Shown here piece by piece: positions 19,106 to 28,975 of a DNA stretch of 64,000 bases. Origin of the DNA: CAVSUZ01 sp963795415 (GTDB lineage: Bacteria; Pseudomonadota; Alphaproteobacteria; Acetobacterales; Acetobacteraceae). The DNA is taken from positions 1,178,001 to 1,242,000 of the forward strand of contig CAWCHQ010000001.1 of assembly GCA_963795415.1 (NCBI GenBank), in the 5' to 3' direction. The notes beneath the pieces were generated by a model. The model was not told the DNA's origin, did not search any database, and saw nothing but the letters and a program-made list of their open reading frames with translations. The translations under genes and the position numbers were made by a program. Numbering within the stretch: position 1 is the first letter of the stretch; the number at the start of each line of letters is the position of its first letter.

Positions 19106-21374
19106 GTGGAGGCACAATCGCCACTTGGTATGCCACGCCGCTCGCGAATTCCAGTTCCCCGGAGTGCCCGAGGACACTGGGTGTTCTTTCGTGTAACCGG
19201 AATCCGGACCGTTGCGGGTCTGTTGCGGGTGATCATCCCTTGGGATATGGCAGACCAGGGGGTTGCCGCAGCCGTTCGCTTCCTGGCGTGACGTACCGTG
19301 GGTTGGCTTCTGGACAGTGGCTTTTGTGCCAGAGGAAACCGCATCCATAGAACTGGAAGTGCTGGGACCATCCAGGCTTCGGACCAGTCTATCCGTTACG
19401 CTGAGGCCGATCCCGCGCAGAATCGCCGCCTCGGTCGTGGTTTTGCGAACGCCGCTTCTGGTTGCCCGCACGTTGTACGGCGATGGTTCGCCCCTGGTGT
19501 CCTGGCCCCGAAGTTCGCCGCACTCTGCGGCGGACGAAGGGGATAAGCAGACCACAGAAAACAAAAAGCGAGTGTCCCGAATTGGTCGCCAGTCCACGAT
19601 GGCGAACTTTCAATTCGGGACACTAGCATCTCGCTTGCGTAAAGCGATAGCAACGGCAGAACGAGAAGCGAACCAGCCGCATAACTACCGTCACTGGACG
19701 TCCCTGTGGGATCACTGGGCGACCGATGAGCGGCTGCGATTGGCTGCTTCGCCTCGGCGCGCACATTGGCCGACAATTTCCGCAGTGATTTTCGGCGCAG
19801 GCAGCGCGGGCCACGCCGCCACCCTCGCTTCGATGCGCGCCCAATGGGAGTTTCCCGATCTCGAAGTGCTGAGCGCCTCTGACGACGACGCGAGTCACGT
19901 GTTGCAACAGGCAAGCAGCGACTACATGGCTCTGATCGGGTCCGGGGAGGTCATCGCACCTCATGCGCTGGCGGTCCTGGCTGATCAGGCTGTCCAGTTT
20001 GAATATCCGGACGTAGTTTGCGCGGATGAAGATCGCTTCGACCGCCTCGGCCATCGGCGAAGTCCCATCTTCAAGCCGGAACTAAATCATGCCTTAATGC
20101 TTTCCGGCACGCTGACGCGCGGCCTCTGGTTGGTGCGGCGCGAGGCGCTCACCGGCTTGGATCCTGCGTCGTGCATTGGGGCAGAGGCGGTTCGACTGGA
20201 GCTCTGGCTTCGGCTTTACGAACGCAAGTTTCCGCCGCGATCGCGCCGGGTTCCGTTCATTCTTACGCATCGGCGGCCCGATGCCACGGCCGCCCCTGCT
20301 GAGATGCTCGCGGGAATCGCTCGCAGCCATCTGATCCGTCATCTTGGATTAGCCGGACATGAAGCCGAGTTGGCTGCCGAGCAATTGCCGCTACGCTGGC
20401 GGATGGCGGTATCCACCACCCGCCGGCGAAAGGTCAGCCTGATTGTTCCTTCCGCTGCCCGCAGCGCCCACGTGACCGACTGTCTGGCTGCGGTGCTAAG
20501 CCGTACTGTATACGACAACTTCGAGCTGATCATCGTTGTGTCCCAGGACGACCCGCTGCATACCAGTCAGCAGAAGATCCTGACCCCGGTTCTGCTCGAC
20601 CGGCGTGCTCGATTAGCAATGCTGAAGGCGACCTCCTTTAATTTTTCCAGGGCAATAAACTTTGGCGCGACTCACGCGACCGGCGAAATCCTGTGCCTGT
20701 TGAACGACGATGTAGAGCCGTTGGAGACGCGCTGGCTGGAATTTATGGTAGGGCATCTCGCCGATCCCCGGATCGGGGCAGTGGGGGCGAAGCTGATCTA
20801 CCCGGATAACCGCGTGCAACATGGCGGCGTGATCATGGGACTGGCGGGGTTATGCGAGCATGCGTTCAAATACCTTCCACGCAATGCAGATGGCTATTGC
20901 GGCCGCGCGGCCCTGGAACAAGAGGTTTCTGCTGCAACTGCTGCGTGTCTGTTGGTCCGGAAGGAGGCATTTGTTGCAGCACACGGGTTGGACGAAACCT
21001 ATACCATCGCCTTCAATGACGTGGATTTCTGCCTGCGCCTTCGTGAGCATGGGTGGGCGATCGTGCAATCTGCAGCTGCCGGGTTGCTGCATCATGAATT
21101 GGTTTCCCTGGGACATCATTATGCCGGTGAGCGGGCGCCCTTGGAACGCGTCGAAGTGGCGCGGATGCGCCGGCAATGGCATGCGGTATGCGCCGACGAT
21201 CCGTTTCACAATCCTAACCTGTCGCTCCGGCTGGGGCACGAATGGCAGCTTGCGTTTCCCCCGCGCGTTGCGCGGCCGTTTGGGGAGATACACGACGAAT
21301 TGACCGCCGGAATGTTTATCGAGGCCGATGGGGAACCAGGCATTTCCACAACGACCAGCAACCCAGGACTGTGA
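19106..21374 (+). CDS. Large family-2 glycosyltransferase (copy 1), N-terminus frameshifted
   Basis: The body (from about 19300) is a GT2 enzyme with VCADEDRFD, LLNDDVEPLETRWLEFMVGH, GAVGAKLIYPDNRVQHGG and FNDVDFCLRLREHG, all shared with the paralogue at 23487-25601. The region upstream reads in another frame (VFFRVTGIRTVAGLLRVIIP). Deleting one C of the CC at about 19284-19285 joins it as VRFWRDVPWVGFW, and the paralogue has a comparable N-terminal domain. Compared with the paralogue this copy has about 50 extra residues near 19470-19625 that contain a strong inverted repeat. The 3' end overlaps the convergent membrane gene by 59 bases. Confidence 0.75.
19571..19624. repeat. Imperfect palindrome inside glycosyltransferase copy 1
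   Basis: AGTGTCCCGAATTG (from 19571) is repeated exactly in inverted orientation as CAATTCGGGACACT (ending near 19624). Inside lies a second inverted pair TCGCCA / TGGCGA. The arms enclose about 26 bases. It lies in the segment missing from the paralogous gene, so it is probably the trace of a small inserted element (MITE or insertion-sequence ends) that kept the reading frame open. Confidence 0.7.
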
Positions 21375-23341
21375 ATATCACCACGAAGGGTGAAGCGGGC
21401 GAGGCGTACAGAATGCTGTGGGATGGGATGGACGTGACATCCAAATAGGCCAGAAGCAGCGCCCTGCCGGCGATTGCTGCCACCGATGCCAGCGCCATAG
21501 CGATCAGCGATATCGGCACAATGCGGGATCGGATCTTCATCACGGCCACAACCAGGCCAACCGCCGCCGCGATCGCCAATGGCGGAAAGGCATGGCTATA
21601 AACCCACGCGATCCCATGGGCAATTTTCAACACGATCGATCGGCGCAGCGCACTGGCTGCCCTGACGTCGTGCAACGCGGCGTAGTCGAAGAACACACGC
21701 AAGCTGGAATTTGTCACGGCCGGTCCCGGGTGCGCCGCCGGCAGCGGCACCGAGGCGACACTCCCGTCTGGCGCGCGAATCACAAGGTCGCACTCCGCTG
21801 GCGGGCAGCTTGTGCGAATATCGAAACGCCTGGCAAGCCAGCCTGGAAACGCGGCGGTTACGTCATCGCCCGGAAAAGTAGAGATCGCGGTATCCACCTG
21901 ATCCTTCGCGCGGTTCAGTAATGTGACCTCAGGCTTTCCGCTGGGTGACGCGACCCACCCCTGTAAGACCCCTTCGGCACCATGTGCCGGATAGAGATCG
22001 CCCACCATGTCCTGGAAGACCGCGAGTTCCGATGGCGGTCCCTCGCTAGGAGCAGAGCCGATCTCCTGATTGCCCATTGTAAAGATGACGCCGCCTATGA
22101 GCGGCAGGTCCCGCGCGGTGTCTGCAACGTAGCGCCAATAAAACACCGGCATCAGGGTCGCACGGGGTGGGCCGCACGGAATGCGCTTCTGATCGCATGC
22201 CTGATCGATCTCATCGGCGAGGCGATCGTAAAATGCCATGGTGTCTCGCCCCGAGTCATCGTGACCCGCGGCCGCGACCGCTTCGCGCAATGCCCACATG
22301 AACCAGCCCGAAAGTATCTCAGGACAATCGGCGGTCTGGGTCTGCTCGCAACCAATCCGGCGCCAGGCTTCCCCCCGCGGTCCATCTAGGTACCGGCGCA
22401 AGCTCACGCGCTGCCGGGCTCGCCGAATAGGCTCTTTCCCGCGCGTCTTCTGGAAACACCACATAGCGGTGCCACTCATCGTGCTTGATGCGCGATAACG
22501 CGCCGTAAGCACGAAGGAAGGGTGCCGACTTGAATTCGTTAGTGATGAACAGCCGATAATGAATGTAGTTCAGTGTGCACACTGCTCCAATTGCCAGTTC
22601 AAACGTCAATCCTGCCGCTGCAAGCGGCAGGGCCACACGGCGCAGCGAGCCGCGGAGACCCTGCATGCTCCACAAAGGCGGCAGCCACCACGCGCTGATC
22701 AGTGACGCGACCACGACCACCGCCAATGCGGGTAGGATCCAGGGTCCTTCTTCGCGCGTCAGCCAGAATGCCGCCAGGACGAGACCGAGGCTGACACCCA
22801 GAACCAAGGGACGCCACGGCCGCCCGGTTCGCAGAGCAGGAAAGCCAACCGCAAGGGCGAGCGAAACAACGGCGAGCGAGAGACTGATGTACAAGCCTTC
22901 GCGGATGACGCGGTCCATCTCCCAGTTCCAGACCACCGGGTTTAAGGCGAGCACCACAAATACAGCGAAAGCCAGGCGACGACTGGCACTCATGCGCAGC
23001 ACCATCCGTCCGGTCAGCGCCGAGACCCCGAGATACACCACCTGCTCTGCCATACTGAGCGAGATACCGGCCACGAAGGAGGCGAGGATGAACAGCGGAT
23101 AGAACATCCCTTTGGCCAGGGTCAGATTGTCATATGGCCCCAGCCACATGCCGGCGCCCAGAAACCGGGCCTGGCGCACAAAAAGAGCGTCATCAAAGGC
23201 GCCGGTGGCTATGCCGTGGATCGGAAAGCCGGTTCGGAGCCAGAGGCTGAAAACAGCAACCAGCCACCAGAGAGCCCAATAGAAGCTCGACGAACGCTCT
23301 ACCCGGGTTGAATCGAGTTGCAATCCGGCCGCCGGAGTCAC
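21316..23341 (-). pseudogene. Polytopic membrane protein of the polysaccharide cluster, frameshifted
   Basis: The N-terminal two thirds (from a GTG at 23341) form about eight membrane spans (SSFYWALWWLVAVFSLWLRTG onward). The frame is lost near 22371-22376, a run of six C on the plus strand. With five, the reading joins as RWTAGEAWRRIGCEQTQ and continues through a soluble domain and three C-terminal spans to a stop at 21316. The length is 3n+1. I do not recognise a named family; it resembles uncharacterised GT-C or O-antigen-like membrane proteins. It converges on, and overlaps by 59 bases, glycosyltransferase copy 1. Confidence 0.7.
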
Positions 23342-23486
23342 CGCTTCGTCACCAGAATAAGGTTACACACGGCGCCTTCCCTACCGGGACGACCGGCGAT
23401 TGTCGATGCGGGAGGACCGACGATATGTCTGGTTTCGGAGTTGACGCCACCGGCCCGTGCTTTTACGCAGAATCGAGCCACGAACG

Positions 23487-25601
23487 ATGAAAATACGAAA
23501 GGCTCGTCATCTGGCGATCATCCGGCTGGAACCGCAAAGTATCGAACACCCCGACATGCGGAGCTTCGCCGGCACGATCCCAACGGAACTTCGCCATTCC
23601 TGGAACCTGCTCGTAGCGCGCGTACCCTTCCCGGCAGGGGCAGTATGCCGCATTCGCCTGGGCGGCAGGCTGCACGGGTCGTTCAACGGCCGCGAGGGAT
23701 TTCCTGTTGGAGTCCCCTGGGGCCGAAGGAGCAGTCTCCGATTCATCACGGGATTTGTGAACGCGGGGGACGATACTGCGCTTATCGAATTGTTCGGCGA
23801 TCCCGGGCAAAACAGCCAGCCCATCGTCCTGGCGTTGCACATCCACAGGATTGCAGCCGCGATTCTTGTTTTCCTGGCGAGACCAGCTCGCCTCTTTGGC
23901 GCGTTGCGAGGCGGCTACCGCCAGGCTTTCCGACACATGCGTACGGTCATGGCGGTTACGGCAATGTCGTCCTCACGGTGGCCGCCCTACGCAACATGGA
24001 TCGAGCATTTCGATAAATGTCCCCGGGACAGCCTCAAAGATCAGCTGCTTGCGTCCACCAAGATGAATTTGCCGCGTGTCGCGGCGATCGTCTTCCGCCA
24101 GGCATCCGGCGGCCAGGATGCGCTCGCCGCCACTATTTCCTCGCTCGAGACCAGTTGGCTTCACACAGATTATCACATTGCGGGCGGAACCCTGTCCGAG
24201 TTGCGGGACATGGCCGATGACCTCGCGAAAAGCCGGATTGAATACGTTGCGATTCTCCAAGCGGGGGAAATCGTTCCGACGCATGCGCTTGCGGCGGTGT
24301 CCGCAACGATCAAGCGGCTTGGGGAGCCCCCAATTCTCTGTGCCGACGAAGACGAGCTGGACGAGCAAGGCCAGCGCCGGCGGCCGCTCTTCAAACCGCA
24401 GGCAAACCGAATGCTTATGCTGTCCGGGATCCTTACCCGTGGGCTTTGGGTATTCCGCCGCGATATCCTCTCCCTGGTGACGGAGGAAACTTGCCGCTGG
24501 GCAGAGGCGCTTCGCCTCGATCTGTTGCTCAAGGTGCAGGAACGGGAACCGCAGACCAAAGCACATCACCTGCCGTTCGTGCTGGCGCACCGCCGGAGGG
24601 ACACGGAACAGGCGCCGCCTGACGCCCTCGCTGGGGTGGTTCGGAACCATCTCTCGCGCACGGGTTTCGGCGCGCAAGTGCAATCGGGGCAATTCCCGTT
24701 GGTCGTCATCCCCGATCCGGATCCGGCTGCGCTGCAAAAAATCAGCATGATCGTCCCGTCGTCACTTCGAAGTCCGCAATCCGCGAAATGCCTTGCGGAA
24801 GTGCTGACTAGGACCGACTACCCGGATTTCGACCTTCTGCTTGTTGTCTCGCAGCCTCAGCCTCCCGATCCCGATCAGCTGCAGCTCGTCCGAACGGTGC
24901 TTTCCGACCGCCGGGTCCGGCTGCTTCATATGCAAACCGACAGTTTCAATTACGCCGCCGTTAACAATTTCGCGGTCCGCAATTCCGGTGCCGGTCTGGT
25001 GTGCCTGCTGAACGACGACGTGGCCCCGATCAACCGCGACTGGTTGCGTCTCATGGCCGGCCACCTTGCTGATCCCACAGTGGGCGTGGTCGGCGCCAAG
25101 CTCTACTATCCCAACCAGACGGTGCAGCACGCTGGGATCATCATGGGGCTCAATGGCATCTGTGAACATGCCTGGCGCTTCCTCCCGCGCGGAGAGGGCG
25201 GTTACGCCGGGCGCGCCAACCTGGATCAGGAGATGTCCGCCGTCACCGGAGCCTGTCTGGTGACGCGCCGCTCGGTCTTCGACGAAGTCGGCGGGCTGGA
25301 TGAGGGATTCCCGATCAGCTTCAATGACGTGGATTTTTGCCTTCAGGCGCGCGCGCGCGGTCACGGCGTAGTCCTGTCGGCGCATTCCGAGCTGTTTCAC
25401 TACGAATCCCTCAGCCTCAAGCGGCACTACTCCGCCCGTGGCGAAGCCGAAATCTTGCGCGACAAGCAACGCTTCCTTGGCCGGTGGGGAGATCCCGGCT
25501 CTGAGGACCCGTTCCACAATCCGAATCTGGCACAGCAGGCGGGCAACGAGTGGCAGCCGGCCTTCCCCCCGCGGGTAAACCTGGACTCTTTCGGCCCTTA
25601 G
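23487..25601 (+). CDS. Large family-2 glycosyltransferase (copy 2)
   Basis: A 704-residue enzyme. An N-terminal domain of about 140 residues (LAIIRLEPQS..., ending at FLARPARLFGAL) precedes the GT2 domain, which shows CADEDELDEQG, SMIVPSSLRSPQSAKCLAE, the metal-binding LLNDDVAPINRDW, GAKLYYPNQTVQHAGIIMG and FNDVDFCLQARARG. It should transfer sugars to a surface polymer. It is paralogous to the gene at 19106-21374 and was probably created by a local duplication with later rearrangement. I used the ATG at 23487; a TTG-type start at 23457 would add 10 residues. Confidence 0.82.
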   Translation: MKIRKARHLAIIRLEPQSIEHPDMRSFAGTIPTELRHSWNLLVARVPFPAGAVCRIRLGGRLHGSFNGREGFPVGVPWGRRSSLRFITGFVNAGDDTALIELFGDPGQNSQPIVLALHIHRIAAAILVFLARPARLFGALRGGYRQAFRHMRTVMAVTAMSSSRWPPYATWIEHFDKCPRDSLKDQLLASTKMNLPRVAAIVFRQASGGQDALAATISSLETSWLHTDYHIAGGTLSELRDMADDLAKSRIEYVAILQAGEIVPTHALAAVSATIKRLGEPPILCADEDELDEQGQRRRPLFKPQANRMLMLSGILTRGLWVFRRDILSLVTEETCRWAEALRLDLLLKVQEREPQTKAHHLPFVLAHRRRDTEQAPPDALAGVVRNHLSRTGFGAQVQSGQFPLVVIPDPDPAALQKISMIVPSSLRSPQSAKCLAEVLTRTDYPDFDLLLVVSQPQPPDPDQLQLVRTVLSDRRVRLLHMQTDSFNYAAVNNFAVRNSGAGLVCLLNDDVAPINRDWLRLMAGHLADPTVGVVGAKLYYPNQTVQHAGIIMGLNGICEHAWRFLPRGEGGYAGRANLDQEMSAVTGACLVTRRSVFDEVGGLDEGFPISFNDVDFCLQARARGHGVVLSAHSELFHYESLSLKRHYSARGEAEILRDKQRFLGRWGDPGSEDPFHNPNLAQQAGNEWQPAFPPRVNLDSFGP

Positions 25602-25753
25602 TTAGAGTATCCGTCTTAGTCAAGCGAGGTTAGGCGACCGATCCGGCCGGTGGATTTGTGGACAACCCAAGCACGTTGCCCACAACCCCACCCGCCCCAC
25701 ATCAACCAAAGCACAGATAACGATTTCACCCGCGCAGACGGCCATCGCACGCC

Positions 25754-26689
25754 TCACGCAACCGCCATCCAGGCCCGCCCCTCGCGCAGCAAGGCGTTCG
25801 CCAGAATGACGAGCTTGCGCATGATGGCAATGATCGCAACCTTGGGCGGTTTGCCGCCGGCGATGAGGGCCTGGTATTTCCGCTTCATGTCCGCGTTGAA
25901 GCGGGTGGCGACCAGGGCCGGCATATAGAGCGCCTGGCGCAGCGGAGCGCGGCCGCCGCGGATGAAGCGCTTGCCGCTGTGCTGGCCTGAGTCGCGGGCG
26001 ACCGGCGCCAGACCGGCCAGGCTGGCGGCGCAGTTGTTTTCCAGGCTGCCGGGTTCCGGCATTTCGATAAGCATGGTCAGCGCCGTCAACTCGCCAATCC
26101 CGGGGATGCTGACGAGGATGGCGAGGCGGGCTTTCAGTGCGGCATCGGCTTTGCACAGCTGGCGCAAGCGAGCATCGATCGCGGCAATCTGGCGCGCGAT
26201 CTGGCGCAGCCGTTGGGCAGCCAGGCGCTTGAGCAAGGACGAACGCAGCACCTGATCGCGGTTCAATGCCGCCACCTGATCCTTCACCAGGGCGCGTCGC
26301 GCGACCAGCAGTTCCTTCATGGTGGCGATCGTTTCACTGACCATCGGACGGTCCGGCAACTGGCAGAGCGCGCCGAAGCGGGCGAGCATGGCGGCATCGA
26401 CGCGATCGGTTTTGGCACGCCGGCCGATGGCCTCGGGTGCCTGCAGCGGGCTTAGCTTCACCAGCTTCAGACCGGCTTGGCTGAGACGCCGCTCGAAGGC
26501 GTGATGATAGGCCCCGGTCGGTTCAAACACGACACGGTCCACGCTGGCTTTTTTGAGCCACGCCGACAAGGCCGCGAGGCCGCCTGGGTGGTTGGCGAAC
26601 TGACGTGCCAGGCCACTGGGATGGAGAGAGACGTCGAGCGAGGCTTTGGAGATGTCAACGCCAGCGGTTTGCGCTAAAGTGGCGGTCAG
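25754..26689 (-). mobile_element. IS110-family transposase (DEDD recombinase)
   Basis: About 311 residues. The RuvC-like DEDD catalytic set is visible: AGVDISK (Asp), FEPTGAYH (Glu), KTDRVDA (two Asp). The C-terminal transposase_20 domain follows with SIPGIGELTALTML, GLAPVARDSGQHSGKRFI and ALYMPALVATRFN. No ATG exists at the N-terminus; the frame after the upstream stop starts with CTG at 26689 behind AAGGACAGG, and the next usable start (TTG 26569) would delete the first catalytic Asp, so I prefer CTG. IS110 elements lack terminal inverted repeats, and the ends cannot be fixed without comparison. Confidence 0.88.
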
Positions 26690-26890
26690 CTTTTCCCTGT
26701 CCTTTGCTTGTCATCCGGGCCGTGAGCCCGGGTATCCGTTCAGGCCGCAAGGAAAAGAGAGGGGTGGTCAAACTCTAACGCGGCCCATCACGGCCGGCAG
26801 TTTCACGACCCACCCCCTCCCGTCGCCGGCGAGCTGCGAACTCGCCGGCGACACCCCATTCTCACCGAAACGGCGGGGGAAGTCATAAGA
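26690..26890 (-). ncRNA. Structured region upstream of the IS110 transposase, candidate bridge RNA
   Basis: About 200 bases without a gene, directly upstream of the recombinase. Three stems are visible: CCGGGC/GCCCGG (26715-26731, loop 5), a long imperfect stem pairing 26757-26769 with 26807-26819 around an inner CGGCC/GGCCG, and a perfect 12-bp stem GTCGCCGGCGAG/CTCGCCGGCGAC (26822-26852, loop 7). In IS110-group elements this position encodes the bridge RNA that guides donor and target recognition. Size and position fit; I cannot define the guide loops. Confidence 0.5.
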
Positions 26891-26967
26891 CAAGCAGATC
26901 GCGCTTGACTGGAAACGCTTCGCATTTCCAGGAGCGCGTGAATTTGCTCTAAAACAACGAGTTAGAG
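26891..26967. repeat. Dispersed palindromic repeat, family A, copy 2 (shortened)
   Basis: A 77-base copy starting AAGCAGATCGCGCTTGACTG and ending GAGTTAGAGC. It lacks the last 30 bases or so of copies 1 and 3. It sits between the IS110 upstream region and the stop codon of the dioxygenase gene. Confidence 0.75.
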
Positions 26968-27837
26968 CTACGCTTTGATCTGCGTCCGGTGCATGACCCT
27001 GCGCGCCGAAGCATCGAACGGGTCCCGCCGATGCATGGTGCAGCGATTGTCCCAGAGCACGACGTCCCCCACCCGCCAATCGTTGTACCACGCCAGCTCC
27101 GGCCGGGTCGCGGACTGCCACAACTCGTCCAGCAATGCCTCTGAGCCAGCGCGCGACAGCCCCTCGATGTAGGCGTTCCGGCGCCGCCCCAGGTAGAGCG
27201 CCGCGCGCCCCGTCTCCGGGTGCCGCAGGCCGATCGGGTGGTATGTCCCCGGCGAGGTCACCGGATCGTCGGTGGCCGCGACGCCTTCTCGCAGGTAGCC
27301 CCCGCTGTTGTACGTGCCGTCGTGCTTCAGGCGCCGCCCCTCGGCGCGGCGCTTCAGCTCCGAGGGCATGTCCTCCCAAGCCCGATACATGTTGCAGAAC
27401 CAGGTATTCCCGCCAGTGGGCGGCACCTCCAGCGCGTACAGCATGCTGGCCTTCGGCGGATCGGGCAGGTACGACATGTCGGTGTGCCACACCGCCTCGC
27501 CCGCGCCGAGACTGCCGATCGCCACCCCGCTTTCGACGACATTAGAGACCACGTAGATTTCCGGGTGGCCCTCGACGAACCGCCGCCCGTTCTCCTGGAT
27601 CGGCGCCCAGTCCAGCTCGCCAAACCGCCGGCTGAAGCCAATCAGTTCCTGATCCGACAAGGACTGGTTCCGGAACAACAGCACCAGGTGATCGAGCCAC
27701 GCCTGATGGATCAGCGCGAACGCCGCATCGTCCACCCGCTGAAGATCGATGGCGCGGACCTCCGCGCCGAGCGCAGCCCCGGTCGGCACGACCTCCACAC
27801 CGGATTGTGCTGGCGTCACCACTGCTGGTGCGGACAT
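26968..27837 (-). CDS. TauD/TfdA-family Fe(II)/2-oxoglutarate-dependent dioxygenase
   Basis: A 289-residue dioxygenase. The HxD of the iron site is in VWHTDMSYLPD and the distal His in RRVMHRTQIKA; the 2-oxoglutarate-binding Arg is expected just after it. Related enzymes oxidise taurine, 2,4-D or other small acids; the substrate here is unknown. The start at ATG 27837 has a strong GGCAGGAGG upstream; the frame stays open for 125 further codons but that part overlaps the divergent lipoprotein gene. It ends exactly at repeat A copy 2. Confidence 0.88.
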   Translation of the reverse strand: MSAPAVVTPAQSGVEVVPTGAALGAEVRAIDLQRVDDAAFALIHQAWLDHLVLLFRNQSLSDQELIGFSRRFGELDWAPIQENGRRFVEGHPEIYVVSNVVESGVAIGSLGAGEAVWHTDMSYLPDPPKASMLYALEVPPTGGNTWFCNMYRAWEDMPSELKRRAEGRRLKHDGTYNSGGYLREGVAATDDPVTSPGTYHPIGLRHPETGRAALYLGRRRNAYIEGLSRAGSEALLDELWQSATRPELAWYNDWRVGDVVLWDNRCTMHRRDPFDASARRVMHRTQIKA

Positions 27838-27954
27838 TCTCGCCTCCTGCCTCGGCCTTTTTTGGCAGGATACGACGCCGCGCCCCCGGCGCAAGCGGGC
27901 GGCGCCGGCGAAGGAGAAAGAGATGAAGATCCGCGATACGCGGCGGAGCAGGCC

Positions 27955-28926
27955 TTGAAGGTACTCTGGACGGTGCTGGCAGGAGTGCTGCTCGCGGGCT
28001 GCGCCAAGACCAATAACGCCCTGTTCGGTGTGGGCGACTGCCACCTGGAGCAGCTCGGGCAAACTCCGCTCGAGATCAACGATGGGCTGGACATCGTGAT
28101 CGTCGGTATCAACGGCCATCCGCTGCGGCTGGTGGTCGATACCGGCGCCGAGCACTCCCTGATCAGTGCCGCCGTCGCCCGTAAGCTGGCCCTGCCTACC
28201 GACATGGAACATGCCACGCGCAGCTGGGGGATCGGCGGTCCTACGGCCCGGTTCGACGCGCGGGTCGACAGCTTCATGCTCGCCGGCCTGTCGCTTCCTG
28301 TGCGTGAGGTTGCGGTTGGCGATCTGAGCGTCGGCGGTATTGCCGGCTCACCTGACGGGTTGCTGGGGACCGACGTGCTGCGCTGGTTCGACCTGGACAT
28401 CAATCCGGGGGGGCACGTGCTAACGCTCTATCGCGGTGAGCCCTGCTGGCTGAAATCGCCCCCCTGGCCGGAGGCCGCCGTGGCCATTGGCGGGGTGCAG
28501 GGCATCCGCAGCCAGATCGAGGCGCCGCGTGATCTGCTTGTACCCATCAATGTGGATGGCACCAAAGCCCTGGCGCTGTTCGACACCGGTTCCCAGGCGA
28601 GCGCCATCTCACTTTCCTTGTCGGAGGATGTAGGTGTGCCGCTCAAGACATTATCGGCCGATCCGACCGTCACCGTCGGCGGAGCAGGTCCTGCATCTGT
28701 CGTCCTGCCGCTGCACCGCTTCCACACGCTGCAGGTCGGCGCCTGGGTCGCCCGCGACCCGGTGATCCCTGTCCTGGACGTGCTCCAGCCCGAGGAGGAG
28801 GACCCCAGCGTTATTCACCGCCGATGGCAGGGTGTTGTCGGTCAGGACCTGTTGCGGAACCACCGGGTGTGGGTTTCGATGGCGGGGTGGCAGATTTTTC
28901 TGTCCCAGCCGGATGCGGTGAAATAA
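27955..28926 (+). CDS. Aspartic-protease-like lipoprotein with two DTG motifs
   Basis: About 323 residues, starting at TTG 27955 with GGAG upstream. The start gives a compact lipoprotein signal, KVLWTVLAGVLLAGC, with Cys as the lipid-modified residue. Two retropepsin-like halves follow: VVDTGAEHSLIS (codons near 28135) and LFDTGSQASAIS (near 28576), each with a later hydrophobic-Gly segment (GLLGTDVLRWFDLDI and GVVGQDLLRNHRVWV). Bacterial retropepsins usually have one DTG and dimerise; here both halves are in one chain. It should face the periplasm. Target unknown. Confidence 0.8.
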   Translation: MKVLWTVLAGVLLAGCAKTNNALFGVGDCHLEQLGQTPLEINDGLDIVIVGINGHPLRLVVDTGAEHSLISAAVARKLALPTDMEHATRSWGIGGPTARFDARVDSFMLAGLSLPVREVAVGDLSVGGIAGSPDGLLGTDVLRWFDLDINPGGHVLTLYRGEPCWLKSPPWPEAAVAIGGVQGIRSQIEAPRDLLVPINVDGTKALALFDTGSQASAISLSLSEDVGVPLKTLSADPTVTVGGAGPASVVLPLHRFHTLQVGAWVARDPVIPVLDVLQPEEEDPSVIHRRWQGVVGQDLLRNHRVWVSMAGWQIFLSQPDAVK

Positions 28927-28975
28927 TCGTGGAATCGTCGGCCAGTCCGAGGCATGACAAGCCAGGAGACTAAGA

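Noticed and set aside
27220..27954. N-terminal extension of the aspartic-protease-like gene
   Set aside because: It overlaps the dioxygenase on the other strand and would hide the lipoprotein signal that begins at 27955.
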